Of a stretch of DNA of 64,000 nt, positions 11,328 to 26,000 are shown in pieces; within the stretch, counting starts at the first letter, position 1; every line of letters begins with the position of its first letter. The notes under the pieces were generated by a model. It saw only the letters and a list, made by a program, of their open reading frames with translations. It was not told where the DNA came from and ran no database searches. The position numbers and the translations under genes were made by a program. The DNA lies in assembly GCF_008831285.2 (NCBI RefSeq), contig NC_045140.1, forward strand, positions 5,871,528-5,935,527, given 5' to 3'. The stretch is from Nymphaea colorata. Taxonomy: Eukaryota; Streptophyta; Magnoliopsida; Nymphaeales; Nymphaeaceae.

Positions 11328-14300
11328 AAAACGGGCAGCTACCAGACCCTCATATGCCAGACTTCATGGCAATTGTCGGGGACATTGATTTTAAGGAGAT
11401 AAGATGCTTATGCAATCGAATTTATAATCACAGAATCAGGTAAGATATGGTGAATCTTAGGTTTTGGGCATATATAAGAGAGTTTTTATAGAAAGAAATT
11501 TTTTCATTGTGTAATAACATTCAAGCAGACGAAAAAATGACAATGACATTTTGTTTCTCTAAATTTTTTAGGTTATAACAAATCATTGTCACAAATATCA
11601 CAAGATTTTTGAAGTCTCGTGATATAAATAAAATGAAAATATCAAGAAAATCTCGGAAAAATGAATATCTCATGATTATATCATGATTTTTCTTGCGATT
11701 GTTTGATGTTTTGTTTCACTTTTTTATTAGTTTCTCATTAATTTTATTTTTTTTATAATTTTTAGGATCTTTCACCTTTTAAAAATTTGCCAAGATTTTT
11801 TCCGAGAAAAACAAATTGGCTGAAAAATACCTGAGAAAAACCTTGTCGATATTTTTCCTAGAACTATATTTGTGACAATGTAACAAACATGCACTTTAAA
11901 AAATAAATAAATAAATAGAAAGAAAATAGACATGTAGAAGCTTGACAAGTGAAAAACAAGAAAAAAAAATGTTTATGCAACCAAACAGGCCCTTAAAGTA
12001 GGTTAGCAAGTTGCATATTTGCCAAAGACGTTGATTCATGCATGGCTTTTTCCACTTTCCCATTCTGATAAATCAAGACAAACAAAAGGACAGATAAACT
12101 TTTTCACAGGCTTACAGAAAATTCCATAAACTTTACAGATGTCAGATTTGTAGGAATAGAAAAAGAAAGTAACCAAACTTAAGAAAAAATCAGCTCAGCT
12201 CATCACCTTAGATAGATGCAGTCGGGGCTCACAGTTCCAATAAAGTGCTGGGTAATGTACTGGTATAATCGCCAAGCATCAGCTCCTAATGTATCTTGTG
12301 TTGCACCAAGCATTGGAGTTATAGGAGGGTGATCACCTGCATCAGATCCAGACCGTGGCTTATGAAATTCACCATCTAGTAGTCTTCTAACATCATCACC
12401 CCAATAAGGGTTATTCAGCTGAGCAGCTAAGGTGCCTTTGAAATCAAATGATGCAGGATAAGCCGTACTTTCTGTACGCGGATAACTGAAAGTTGTAATG
12501 TACAACGCACAGAGGTTAACCAGATCAAATTTCAGATGAGATTGTCAAAGTAAAGAAATACAAAAACTATTCATTGAAATAAATTAGGGATGATGATTGT
12601 ATACCAATGTAGTGATACTGACCGTAACTTTATAACAAAAGGTATCTATGCAAAAGTAATTATATAACATCTACTGAACAATTATGGAGGTAAATGGTTG
12701 GAAGGGACTCCCAGAATCAACAGAGAAGAAAAAGTTTACACTACGTACTATAAAAATTCACAGCACATGCCAATACCATGTGATGCATGACCACTTGGCT
12801 GGGAGGATCACAATGAGAGGACAAGGAACAACTAAATCTGCCAATACCACCTGTAGGAATAACTGACATTCACGCCTAGCATCCAGACAAACATTGGAAT
12901 AAGAGACACCTATGACTTTGAGACAACAGAACTCCTGTCAATGTTGACTTTTCTAGTTAAACATGCACAGAATCCAAACAAAGTTCAAGATATTTCATTG
13001 TAAGGACCAGAAAGGTAAATCAAAAGAAAGAAAAAATTCCATTGTTCACAACCATAAACATATTTAACTGTATTCTATTTCTGCATGGCCTAGAAATAGT
13101 CAGTGCTAGTAAAAGGTACTATAGACATGGGAAAGGAAGACCTGATAAAGCCTTGAGTGTAAAGACGCTCTGCCAGTTGCATGGCATTGTGAGGACCAAG
13201 GCCCAAAGCACTGGAAGCAACCTACAGAAAACAAGACAAACACCAAGTTAGTAAACTCAACTATTGTTCATTTATTTGCCATAAGGCCCAAAAAGTCATT
13301 CAATGCAATATGGAACTTTAAAAAACAAACTGTACCAAGCATGAACCACAAAATAAAACATATTTCTAAAATATATGTCTTAGAAGTATTCAGCAAGGCC
13401 AGAGCTTGAAATAAGACAGATCCAGATAGATCTCAGAAAAAATTTATCATCAGAAGTTGAAAAATATAAATCAAAAGTCCTAAGACACAATAAGGAACAA
13501 CGACAAAGCTATAAGGTTATTGAATTAAAAATATAAAAGGAAGAAAAAACATTCGTAAAAATTAAATTCACAAAAAATTAGCAAATGCAAGACTGTGACC
13601 TATGCTATCCTGTTATTCTCATGACATTTTTGAGATATTTGTAAATTCATGCCATTCTTAATATTCAATTGTTCTTAATATCACAATATTTTTAGGAACA
13701 TTAATATATGTGAGTATGGAAAAAATGCCAACTTAGAATCATTTCTAAGCATTTTCATCAAACATGGAACAGTGAAATCTTCATGATAAGAACTCACACA
13801 ATCAACCTTTTTCCGGAAAACCACCACAGCCATGAAACTGCAATCAAGTGAATCAATTGATATTATTATCAAAAGAAGCTGTGCAAGTTGAAGTCTGCAA
13901 TCTTCCTGTATATAAGTTAACTATGTGATTCACAAAGTTACACATCCACCGTCTGGTATCACATCCCAATCCATCATTGGGTTCATTGCATGCAGTAGAT
14001 ACACAATACCATCTTTTGGGCCTACTTCAAACAAGTTTGTAGTTGAACCAAACTCAAGGGCTTACTCAAATTAAAAGTTCAAAACTAACCTTAAGCATAT
14101 TAACAGTGTTCAGACCAGTTGGACGTGTTTTGCGCTCCTCCTTTCTTGATATATCAACCACTTTCACCATCCCATCACCAACCACCAATTGTTGAAACAT
14201 AGATGCTATCTGCCATAAACAAGGAGAATCAAATGCAATGAAAAAAAGGAGTATACAAGAATGCATGGAGCACCTAAAATAGAGACGAGCCCTTACATCA

Positions 14301-16917
14301 AAGTTGAACACCTTACCACGCTCCCAATCTAGTTGTAGTTCATAACCATTCTTGGTGATGAAACAACGCAGGGCCCAAAATTTTTCAGGTTTAAATGTGG
14401 TAATCTGAAAATATCTCTGAACGCAGAATCCAAGAGTAGGGGTTTGACAAGGCCCGTAGCTGAGGAGAGAAGGCAAGTCAATGCGCAAGTCAAAGTCTCA
14501 CTTGACTGGAAGTTATTTCTTCACAAATCTAGCTTACAGAAATGAAACAACATTGACAAAAAATCAATTGCAAGTGCTCCTCCAATGGAGAAGCCAGACA
14601 TAATTTATCATTTCACAACAACTAAAGAAAATCTTAATGAATCAGTTGATTTCTTGTGTCATCCCTGATTTTCTTGCTCCTAGGAACCCGGAAATCATAG
14701 ACTTTCTTGTGTACCAATCTTAAAATCTTCAAGAGCTAACCTTCACATGCAGAGATTTCGATGGGATAGTATTGTCCAATTGCCAACCCGAACATGTATT
14801 GTTTAGGAGCGCCCATTGGAAAAAATGATATCAGAACAGTACTTGGATTTGAATGCAGCATGCATTTGTGACTGAATCCAAAGATGCAACAAGGATCTCA
14901 CCCAGTTACATATAAGTGTCAGATCTTACGTCTGTCAGATCCAGATTCAGTTTTAGAAATTCAGGTTTGAGACCAAATCTAATTAGGATGGATCCAATCA
15001 GGCTGCATATAGTAAATGCCTAAATGGTAGATATGAACCAGATTCAAACCATTTGCATCCCTAAAAGTATGGGCTTAGGCCACATAATGGCTCTCCAGCA
15101 GGTAGGGAAGAGAAATAAATTTCCTATAACTGACCAACCACTCAAGCAGCTACAATATTCATAAATCCGCTAGTACAAATCTACAGAGTAACAGAGTGCA
15201 TCAACTACATCACCTTTCTTAGTAACAAAGCTAAAAGAGCAAGTTTTTTCAACCAAGGGGAAGAAGTAGACTGTTAATGATAATGTCTAGCAGGAGGGAA
15301 CAAAACATTAAATCAGCAACAATAGGAGCTAGTCTAACGTCAGGAGATTTTCTTAATGGACTACAATGGAAGGGCGAGAAGATGACCATTCATGATATCA
15401 ATAGACAAGTCAAAGGGGGTTAAAGAAAGGAAGCAACACTAAAGTTAGAAACATTCTTCAAGCACATAAGCACCCAAAATGTAAAACAGGAAAAAAAGTA
15501 GGAAGAGAGAGAGAAGGTATACGAAATAACACTTGAATCAAGGTTGCCATATTTTCCTTGGAAATATCGTGTCTGAAACCGTGTAAATGCAACTCCAACT
15601 TTCAAATCTATTTCTTGTCGAGCATCCACAGCCAATGCTTCGTTCTTATCAGGTTCAACAAGGTTGTTCATAGCTCTTAGTATGTCCTTCTCAGTTACAG
15701 AAGAAAACCTAGCACGGAATACCCTTTGGCCTCCTTCCATATCCCGTATGCCTGTACAATCAATAACTAAAAAACAGAAAACAACATCTTAGACTCTGAT
15801 GAGCCTGTGACCTAACCAATCTTATGGGTGCAAAATAAATAATTTCCTGTCACAGCATACTCATGTTTACTTGAAGATATGTTGATGAGGAAGAAAACAT
15901 GAACACAAAATGTTCCCAATAACAGCAGGTACATAATACGTTATCATCTATACCTTTAAAAGCATTACGTAGGTGACGATTGATGAATAGATGTACCTAG
16001 GCCAAGTAGTATGACAAAATTCATATAGAAACTAACAAAACTCCACACTAAATGTTATAATATGTAGTCACAGACTCACATATATAAACACAGGCATACT
16101 CACATAACAAATGCAATCACATTAAGTCATAACATACATATGGGTTCAACCAGTTAGAGTTTTCCATATCCCTTTTCTCCTCTCTCACTCCACCTACTCT
16201 TCTCTATCTCTTCTTCTTTTTTTGTTTTTCCTTGTCACAACCATCTTCTCCACTCAAAGATTGGACGAACTAGGGAGGGAAAGGACTTTTGAAAACCCAG
16301 TCCGGTTTTGAGACTGGTTTTGCTCATTCCCACACAGAAACATACACACAGGTATGTATATATATATATATATATATATACTCAAAGGATTGGGAATGGA
16401 ATTATCAAAAGAATTAGTTTCAGGCTTTCAGCCTATTGGCTAGATGAACCTAGAGCCTAGAAAAAAAACTAGGCAAGATTAGGTGCATTAAGCGGTTTCC
16501 CCTCCCACCACACAACCCCCCCACCCCCAAAAAAAAAAAAAAAAAAACTATAAAACGAAATATTAATTGTTATGCTCATAATGAAACTAAAGCATTTCTA
16601 ATTAGAAACCTGTAACTCTCAACCTACTACAACAGAATAATTAAAATGCACAATAGCAGGAACACAATAAATATTTCATAACATGATAACAAGCACAATT
16701 AAAGCTCAGAAGATCAAACTTAATGAAGTGGAGTTATTGATCTTTATAAGCTATACAGCACCGAAACAACAAAAATTAATAAGTAAATAATAAATATAAA
16801 TGCTTTTCCGTGTTATAAAACATGTGAAATCTTACCATTTATTAAAGACCAATGGTCAAATCTCTAATTATAGTTTCTGAAATTAAAAGCCTAAAAAAAA
16901 AAACCTAAAATTATTGA

Positions 16918-16955
<38 letters not shown>

Positions 16956-16957
16956 AT

Positions 16958-17028
<71 letters not shown>

Positions 17029-20000
17029 GTGTGTGTGTGTGTGCATATCGAAGAGGTTTTCCTCAAGTATTTTTTTGGCAAAGTTATTTCTCTCAGGAAA
17101 AAAATTGGGAAAAATCTAGGAAAATTTTAAAAAATAAAAAAAATATAAAAACTAGGGAAACATAAAATATATGGGAAACTAATAATTATAAAAAAGGGAG
17201 AAAAAACTCGAAAAAATGCAAAATGTTCATTTTTGCCGATATATTCAAATCTCATAATTTTTCCCTTCTCTCATTTTAGTTGTTTTTCTCGTAAATATTG
17301 CAACGTTTTCAAAAAAACTAGTGATGTCTGTGAGACTGTGACAGTTACATATAAATAAATGTGTGTGCGTGTGTGTGACTGTGTATATATGCATGCATGT
17401 GTTTATGACATTATGTATGTAACTATGTGTATCTCCTACCATAATCACAGGTTTGTTAATATTCTTTGCCATGAAGTATTATAATTCTAATCAACAAGAA
17501 AAATATAAAGAAGATAATGCATACCTACACATAAATATATGTTGCAAAGAAAGCTAAAAACAGATAATAACATAAAAATATTCAATCCACAATCGTATAT
17601 GAATGATAACTGTGACTACAACTCATGTCATTTAACTGCAAAGCAATGTTTCCCATTTTGATATGCTACCAAACATCTCTGCCATTCATGGACTTCATAC
17701 ACAACAACTTATACATTAAGTTACAAAGTCGTGCCATATTAGAACTGATAAACTGAGCTTCAATAACATCCAAGAATTCCTTGACAGTTCTACATGGTGG
17801 AAGTGCTCCACAAATTTTCTTTGTGACCCTCATTTGCAAGAGTAGCAACCTAAGTTGATTCTAATGCTTTCATTTTCCATAGTGCATTCTCTGTTAATGT
17901 GTACTATGCACGGCCAGAAACATTGGCTTGTCAGATCTTAAGGCATAAAGTAAACCCATGTACCTTGATGAAAATAAGACCATTTCTTTCAGTCATTTTA
18001 GTTCGGACAACTTAAAAAGTAAATAAACTTTGAGCAATTCGTAAATAGTGTTTGGCATTGTAAAATGGACATTTAATGAATAAATATGTTGACAAGCACA
18101 ATAACAAAAATTAAGAATACAAATGTGTAGTCACTTTAAGATTATCTTCTTTGGGATCATTACAGTCAGGATGTCACTTTGGTGATAAGCCCCAAGATGT
18201 CACTTTATGTGATAAAGATAGGAGATCGCATAAAGTGAAACAATCAACAAGACCAACTTTGGGTCATTAGTCAACAGCCAAGCAAGTCATACCTCCCACT
18301 TTATCCTATTTAGATCATCAGCATGACATAGACTTCCTTTCGGTCAGTGTATCATTCTAATGGTTTTAATGCAATTTTAGGCATTGAACTCAATCTAGAT
18401 AATGATGATGGATCCCTGACTAATGCATATTTAATCAGTTTGTTGAATAAACATACATTCATTAGGGCCAAAGTAACATCCATATAAATGTATACATGGA
18501 AGAACTTTCAGGTTTCTTTGATAATTATCATTTAGTTTGCAGTCTACATATCTGATAAGATGTTGGATCTAATCTGAGCCAGATCCGACACGTCTATTGA
18601 TCCAGATTCAACACATCTAACTATGTCTGATCACATTTATCTAGGCAGGGTTATGACTGTAATTTTTGTAATTGTTTTATTCTAGACTCTAGATTATATT
18701 GTTGCTTCACTCTAGACTCTAGATTATTGTGTTGTTTTACTCTAGACTCTAGATTATTGTGATCGTTTCATTCTAGATTCTTGTAAATTGTGTAGAGGGA
18801 TCATTATATAAATGGGCCGCATGAGAATGTAGAACCTCACCTCCCTCCCTCATTTCTCTTTTCTTGTTCTCTCTCTTAACCTTTCCTTTGCTGAAACTGA
18901 TCGTGTGTTATAGTTCGATACCTAAAATCTTACATGGTATCAGAGCAAGGTTTGGCTAGTTCTACCAAAGAAAATGTTTGAACAGACTTGAAATCTCCTG
19001 GTTGCTTTTCTCTTATACCCCTTCCAACATTCTGCTCCTAATCCTTCATCTATCTTGACAATATTCTTATATTTCTGATTAGTACTTAGTATATATCTAC
19101 GTTAATAGATATATAAATTGTAATGGATATTCTCTCCCAAACCAGTATGTCATCCAACTTCTTATCACACCTTATTCCTGAAAAACTGAACCACTCCATC
19201 TACCTTACTTGGAAAAGGCACATCACTCCTTTCATAAGGAGTCAAGATCTGTACGGGCATCTTGATGGATCCATTCCAATCCCACCACAGTTCATTCAAC
19301 AAGAGATTAAGAATGAGAAGGGAGACAATTTTCACTCAGGAAATTCGTAATCCTCAATTTATAACATGGATGAAACGAGATCAAAGTCTTGTTGCGTATA
19401 TCACATCAACACTCTCTCAAGAAGTATTGATTTCTCTTTTTGATGAATGTACAGCAAGACAGTTATGGATCAGACTTGCTGAAACCTATTCTCAAATTTC
19501 AGAGGCACTTATTCTACATTTGAAGAAGGAATTTCAGAATCTCATCAAAGGGTCAATGTCGATTATGGAATATTTGAGACGTTTTAAAATGATAGCTCAT
19601 CAGTTGAGAGTTGCTGGCTACCTTGTTTCGGACAAAGAAAAAGGCCAGCAGATTCTTAGCAGTCTTAGACCAGATTTTTATGTCTTCACTACTGCTCTTG
19701 AAGTTTGGCCTATCTTGCCCACCTTCAACGAACTTCAGGGCAAGCTGCTTCAACATGAAATGAACATGAAACAACTGATAGGAGGAACAAACCAAGGTAA
19801 TGCTCACAATGTTTAGTTATGGAAGCTGCTGCAGGTCATAGAAAAGGAAAAGGGGCTCATCAAGGAGGCATGAATCGTAGCATATTGGACAAAATTGCCA
19901 AGGTATTCTGCCAACACCGAGTGTTACAAAAAGATTTCAGACCAATACAACAAAAAAGATGCCAATGTGTTTCCAATAACAAGAAGGGTCACATCAAAGC

Positions 20001-23000
20001 AAATTGCTGGTTCAAACCACAAAACAGAGGCATTAAACCTGAAGTTGAACAAACTATCAAACTCTCACTGGCCGATGTGCAACAAATACTAATGATTGTC
20101 CTCTCCAAGATGACGATGAGACAAAATGATCAAGGCGAATGGTATTTGGATTCAGGTGCTGCTACTCACGTAACTGGAAATGCTGGTAAGTTACATGATC
20201 TTTTTCCTTATTCTGGTAAAAGTAATAAAGTTACAGATGACGGAAGTTTTCGTCCTATCACACATGTTGGAAATGCACAAATTTCTCTTCCAACATCACC
20301 ATGTCCACTATCTTTGTCAAATGTTGCCCTTGCTCCAAATGTCACAAAGAATATTATTTCCATTTCTAAACTTGTATATGATACAAACTCATCTGTTGAA
20401 TTTACTTCTTCCTTTGTGTATGTCAAGGATCTTCTAACGAAGAAAACATTCGCTAAAGGGGAACGCCAAGGAAATATGTATGTCTTCAAGGAAAGTCCTT
20501 ATTTCTTACAATCCTCTTCAAGTCCAGCTCAATTGACATGCTTTCCTTCCAACGCACCTTCCCTAATTCCAAGTTCTAGCTGTCCCCAATCAGACGTCAG
20601 TAAGTCAAATTTATGGCATGGTCATATGGGACATTGTAGTCGTGGGTTTTTGGAAAAACTTGCATCAGATAATCTCATTCCAAAATCCAGTCTATCCTTT
20701 TATTTCTATGACAAAAAATGTTCTAGTTGCGAACTATGTAAGAGTCATATACTTCCTTTTCATAATATCAATAAAAGAGCTTTTAAATCTTTTGAGATTG
20801 TCTATTTTGATGTATGGGGGCCAGCTCCCATTGATTCCATGCCTGGCTCTCGCTATTATGTTTTTTTCATAGATTTGTATTCTGGATATACTTGGATTCA
20901 CTTCATGAAACAAAAAACAGAAGTGTTTAGTATCTTTCGAGAATTTCATGTCATGATCCAAACACAATTTTCGTCTAAAGTTGTGCATTTTCATTGTGAT
21001 GGTGGGGGGGAATATTCTTCACATGACTTTATTAATTTTTTACGAGAAAATGAGATAAGTCGACAGATTTCATGGCCATACGCCCCACAACAAAATGACA
21101 TAGCTGAATAGAAATAACATCACATCATGGAAAGTGGTATGAGTGTGATGCATGATAGTAATACTCCTATTACTCTATGGACGAAGGCTTTTCACACTGC
21201 TGTATATATAATAAATTATCTGCCCATGACAATTTTGGATTCAAAATCTCCTTACTTCACTCTTTTTGGTCGAAATCCAAACTACAATGATTTAAGCGTT
21301 TTTGGATGCATGTGCTATGTTCACATTGACTCGTCATTAAGAAATAAATTTTAGAGTAAAGCAGTGCAATGCAGGTTTGTTGGCTATGCAAATGAATACA
21401 AAGGTTTCAGATGTTATGACCTTACAACCAGATGCATCAAAGTATCATGTTGTGTTTGATGAACACAACTTTAACATTTCTACTGAGAATTCTCAACTCG
21501 TGGAATCATATGATCCTTGGGTAAGTGCTAAGTTATTTGCAAGTGACAGTCTAGAATCTCATCCACATGACGAGATAGGATCTTCACATATCACACATAC
21601 AGAAGGAAACAAAGAACTCGTTCCAGCTATGAAAGAAGGAGACAACAGGAGATGGCTTAGTTTATAGTAAGAGTGGAAATATAACTGTTGGACATCAACT
21701 TATGACATTCACGGATGCAGATTGGGCTGAAGATCCCAACCAAAGAAAGTCTATTTCTAGTTTTTGTATTTTCATTGCACGTAACCTTGTGTCTTTGAGT
21801 TGTCGAAAGCAAAAGGCGGTGGCAAACATCCAGCACTGAAGCTGAATACATATGTGTGGCTGCAAGTACTACTGAAGTTACATGGGCAAGACATTTGCTA
21901 GAAGGCATTGGAGAAAAGATTAAAATATCAATGTTAATGGGTGATAATCAAAGCGTTATTAACATTGCCTTTAATCTCATACAATATGGTCGAACAAAAC
22001 ACATTGAGATTGATCAACACTTTGTTAGACAAAAGGTGGAAGACAAGAAGATTCAGCCTATTTATGTTCGTACAGATGAACAAGTTGCAGGCTTATTTAC
22101 AAAAGGACTAACAAGCAATGATTTTGGTTTCTAAAAGGCAAGTTAGACATGGTACAAAACCATATACAACTTGAGGGAGGATGATAAGATGTTGGATCTA
22201 ATATAATCCAAATCCAACACGTCTAACTATGTCTAATGACATTTATCTAGGCAGGGTTATGACTGTAATTTTTATAATTGTTTTATACTAGACTCTAGAT
22301 TATATTGTTGCTTCACTCTAGACTCTAGATTATTGTGTTACTTCACTCTATATTCTTGTAAATTGTGTAGAGGGATCATTATATAAATGAGCTGCGTGAG
22401 AATGTAGAACCTCACTTCCCTTCCTCATTTCTCTTTTCTTGTTCTCTCCTTTAACCTTTCCTTTGCTAAAACTGATAATGTGTTATAGTTCGATACCCAA
22501 AATCTTATAATATCTACATCCTTGATACCTGATAATGAATGATTTATAAAAGTGCTCAATTAAGGGCCTTTCTATTGAAAAATAGAAGAATAACAACAGG
22601 TTATTGTTGTTCTTGTAGGAAGGAAATCAGGTTGTCTCCATGGAAAGAACAATCGCCAAGGTATGGAATAAATTACATTAAAGGCAACAAATACTTCTAG
22701 AAGTGAGCACTAACAAAATTAATTGGGGTTCTTATATTCAATCCCCACAAGTAAAATCAACACAATGTTCTTATCACTAATCTGAGAGAGGTTGTTGTAT
22801 CAATTAAGAATGAACAGTGGATACAGGTACCTTCATAACATATGTTCTCCCCTTCACGATCACAGTCCAGCCATAATACTAGATACCTACATCCATGTGC
22901 TTCTTGCCGCAAGTGTCTACAAATATGAGCCTTCATGTGAAACATAATCGCAAATTTAGCAATTACATACCAAAGCAATCAACAACAACCATCCAAGAGA

Positions 23001-26000
23001 AAATGAAAAAATAGGAATATTGAATATAGAAGCTGATGTACAATGAAGGTTCAAAACAAAAGCAAGAGATGAAATTTCTCTCCATGCCTCAAAGTACTTA
23101 ATCCATTTTGGAGGACAAGCTTGACGTTTTGTAAAGTAACCCAGAAACTGGCACTAATGCACTGATGTACATCAAATTCAACATCCTTAGCAAGAACTGC
23201 AGTTTCTCGTCTTAAGTATGTACACCTGATAATATGTAATGTACCTTGAGAGGTGACTACAATGTTTCAAAAAGGACTTGCCTGTGTCTACAGGTTGCAG
23301 ACCAAGCCATCATATATATGTATGTATTTTGTGTGTGCGCTGCAACTAACTGCACTGATCAATCACAGTCCTTTGAATTTTGTTCCTTATGTGACAAGTG
23401 ACAACGTATCACAGAGCAGGACACGTCCTTAGCAGTCTAATTCAGCTGTGTGACCGTGTATACTGCAGCTAAATTTTCTGAACTAACCTATCATATAGAT
23501 TGAAGCCTTCCAATGAATAAGAACATTCCGTAGAGCAAGTTGCAACTTGCAAGCAGTTTATTTTGGTGGATGTTCCTGTTATTTTTCAAAACTAATTAGC
23601 AGAAATTTGATTTCATAAAATATTATCAACATTATATTCATATCCTTTATTAGAATTAAAATTTTTAAAGTAAATTAATGAGGATCTCATCATTAGTCAA
23701 TCAGGTTTCCCTTAAAAGTGCAACACATCTGTTTTGCTATAAACGTGTAGTTGTGTTTTACATTTTCTTTTTCAAGAAAAGATTAATTATACTGATGCAA
23801 GAGGACACATTAAGGAGCAAATACAGTAAAAGCATTTAAAGTAAACCTAACACAATTAAAACTAGCCAAAATCTTCACAATAAGAACTTAAAATAAGCCT
23901 TACAGATCGAGGGGAACAATAGGATTGATGAATGTATTATAAGCATACCTTTGGGTTTGATTCTGCTTTTAAAGTAGGTGCTCCAAAAAGATCCATGGGA
24001 TCGGTTGCTTCCCAATTTTGGTAGGCAGGAGGAAAATCAATACTGCAATGGCATAAATAAAATCGAATAAATAAGAAAATATAGGAGCAAATCAATTTGA
24101 TGTTTCTAGCCATCAAAGGATTGAGAATCTGCAATAGGAATAAAATAGATTTTAAATGTGGGAAAAAGAACTGTTCAAGAGTAAGACAAGTAAAAATGTG
24201 GGCAAATAACAATTGGATTAGCAAACAAGCACTACCACATGATTGTGCTAACAATGCCTAAAAAAGAGTATTCAAATTTAAATTGCATCTAAGAATAAAA
24301 TTTTACAGATATTTATTTATGAATGGAACAGCAAAGAAGCACAATGAATAAATTGCATAGTCCAATAAAAACATAATCAGTAAATTGACTACTTTGATCA
24401 ATTTATACAATCCAGTCCTTTCACTTGCCTAGATTGATAATTGATCAAAATCATTGTCAGCTTCCCTAGATAGACCAAAACGACTATCGTCCTGTAAGAA
24501 CAGATTTTCTTCCTGCCAGTTGATTACTACACGCATGATTGATAAGAAACAAACTGCTTACTTTAGCATGCTTTAGAAGACCAATATGATAAGCAAATAA
24601 TCAGAATATGATGGACAAGCACAGCACAGAGCATGACTAAGAGCGCACAAGAAAAATGCAGCGAGGTTGAACATTTACATATTTTTAGTATGTTATTTCT
24701 GATACAGCTTACACTATCCATCATACTGCAATGAGTAGTGCAGGATTTAGTCCCTTTCACATTTGACATTTTTAACATATATAGGTGTTTTATCAGCAGG
24801 GATTTGGGAGAAGTCAATCAACAATTTCCTAACACCATAGCATGAATATGGAACTGCATTCAAGATAAAGCAATTACCTTTTTTTGTTTGCAAGCTAGAT
24901 CTTCCAAAAGAAACAACCAAATTGTGCAGATTAAACTTCATAAAAAGGATAATGTAGAAATACTGACATGCTACTTATACTACTGTTAGAGATACACTAG
25001 CATCAAGGATATTTCTCTAATTTAGAAGTTCTTACAAACTGCTGTTTGTTGCATTTTGAGGATATTTAAGTCATAAAACGTATATCAGCCAATGGGGTAG
25101 ACAACTTAAACAATATATTTGGACATCTAGCGTCTATCCCTTCTACTCTGCTTCTTCTTCTTCTTCTCCTTATTTATTATATTGATTTCATTTGTGTGGA
25201 GCACAAGATAATGTTCTGAAACTACAAGGTATTATTTCAAGACTTTTGCCAATCTATCATGCAAAAGACACTAAAATCAACAAGAAACATCAGATTCTAG
25301 AAGTTTAAAAAATGCTACTATTTCATGCTTATATCTATAGAGAACATTTAACTTGAGACTAGTCAATTATAACAATTCACAAGATTAGAGTCTGTTATCA
25401 GCATTTATTTTGCAGAGATAGACCTGAATACATGCCCAATGACAGAAGTTACTTTATAGTGAACATGGAAACCTTGAAACGTTCCATCAAACTCATGAAC
25501 ATCAGTAGCACCACGCCTTGTAGACATCTGTTGTTGAGACCAAAAAGGAAGAATGAGTTAATCCAATAACGGACACTACATGGAAAGATGAAAGAAAGAC
25601 GTACATTTCCATGTAAGAAAGACGTACAGAGCAAAGATCAACGAGATATTTAATGAAATAGAAAAGGAACCCATATATGTCACATCTGAAGCTAGAAGAA
25701 GTTGGGGAACAGCCTTAAATACTACAAAATACAAAGAAAGAAGAAAACATTGATCTTCCAAGAGCAAATGAAAGTCCAGAAAAAAAAAATCACTAACATT
25801 TTGGCCCAAAAGAAAAAGTGAATACGCGAATACAGTATATGTGCAGAATGTGTTCAGGGGCATCTAAATTCCTCCTCAATCTTCATGCATAGAGGCGTCC
25901 TGCCTTTTTCACCTCTTCTATTTGTCAGCATATACCTAGTCCAGGTGATGCCTGTCCTCCAATTGCGTTGGCAAGATAACCCGAAGGCTTAGATTGCCAA

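Larger units (their letters stand above)
18548..22514 (+). mobile_element. Ty1-copia LTR retrotransposon, internally deleted, with TSD
   Basis: The element (18553-22509) is inserted in TOP3B intron 5, antisense to the gene. A 5-bp target-site duplication ATATC flanks it at 18548-18552 and 22510-22514. It has two LTRs, a primer-binding site TGGTATCAGAGC directly after the 5' LTR, and a purine tract (TTGAGGGAGGA) before the 3' LTR. Internal DNA encodes broken gag, protease, integrase and RNase H, in copia order (integrase before RNase H). The reverse-transcriptase core is absent. Stops and frameshifts make it inactive; it could move only with help from another element, if at all. Confidence 0.93.

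Noticed and set aside
15740-15753. TOP3B exon 6 starting at GTACAG|GC
   Set aside because: It keeps frame but loses the expected VIDCTG segment. The TTTTTTAG acceptor 13 bp upstream restores family-like sequence in frame.
16921-17042. CRISPR-like or structured repeat array
   Set aside because: It is a plain compound microsatellite with 2-bp units and no spacers.
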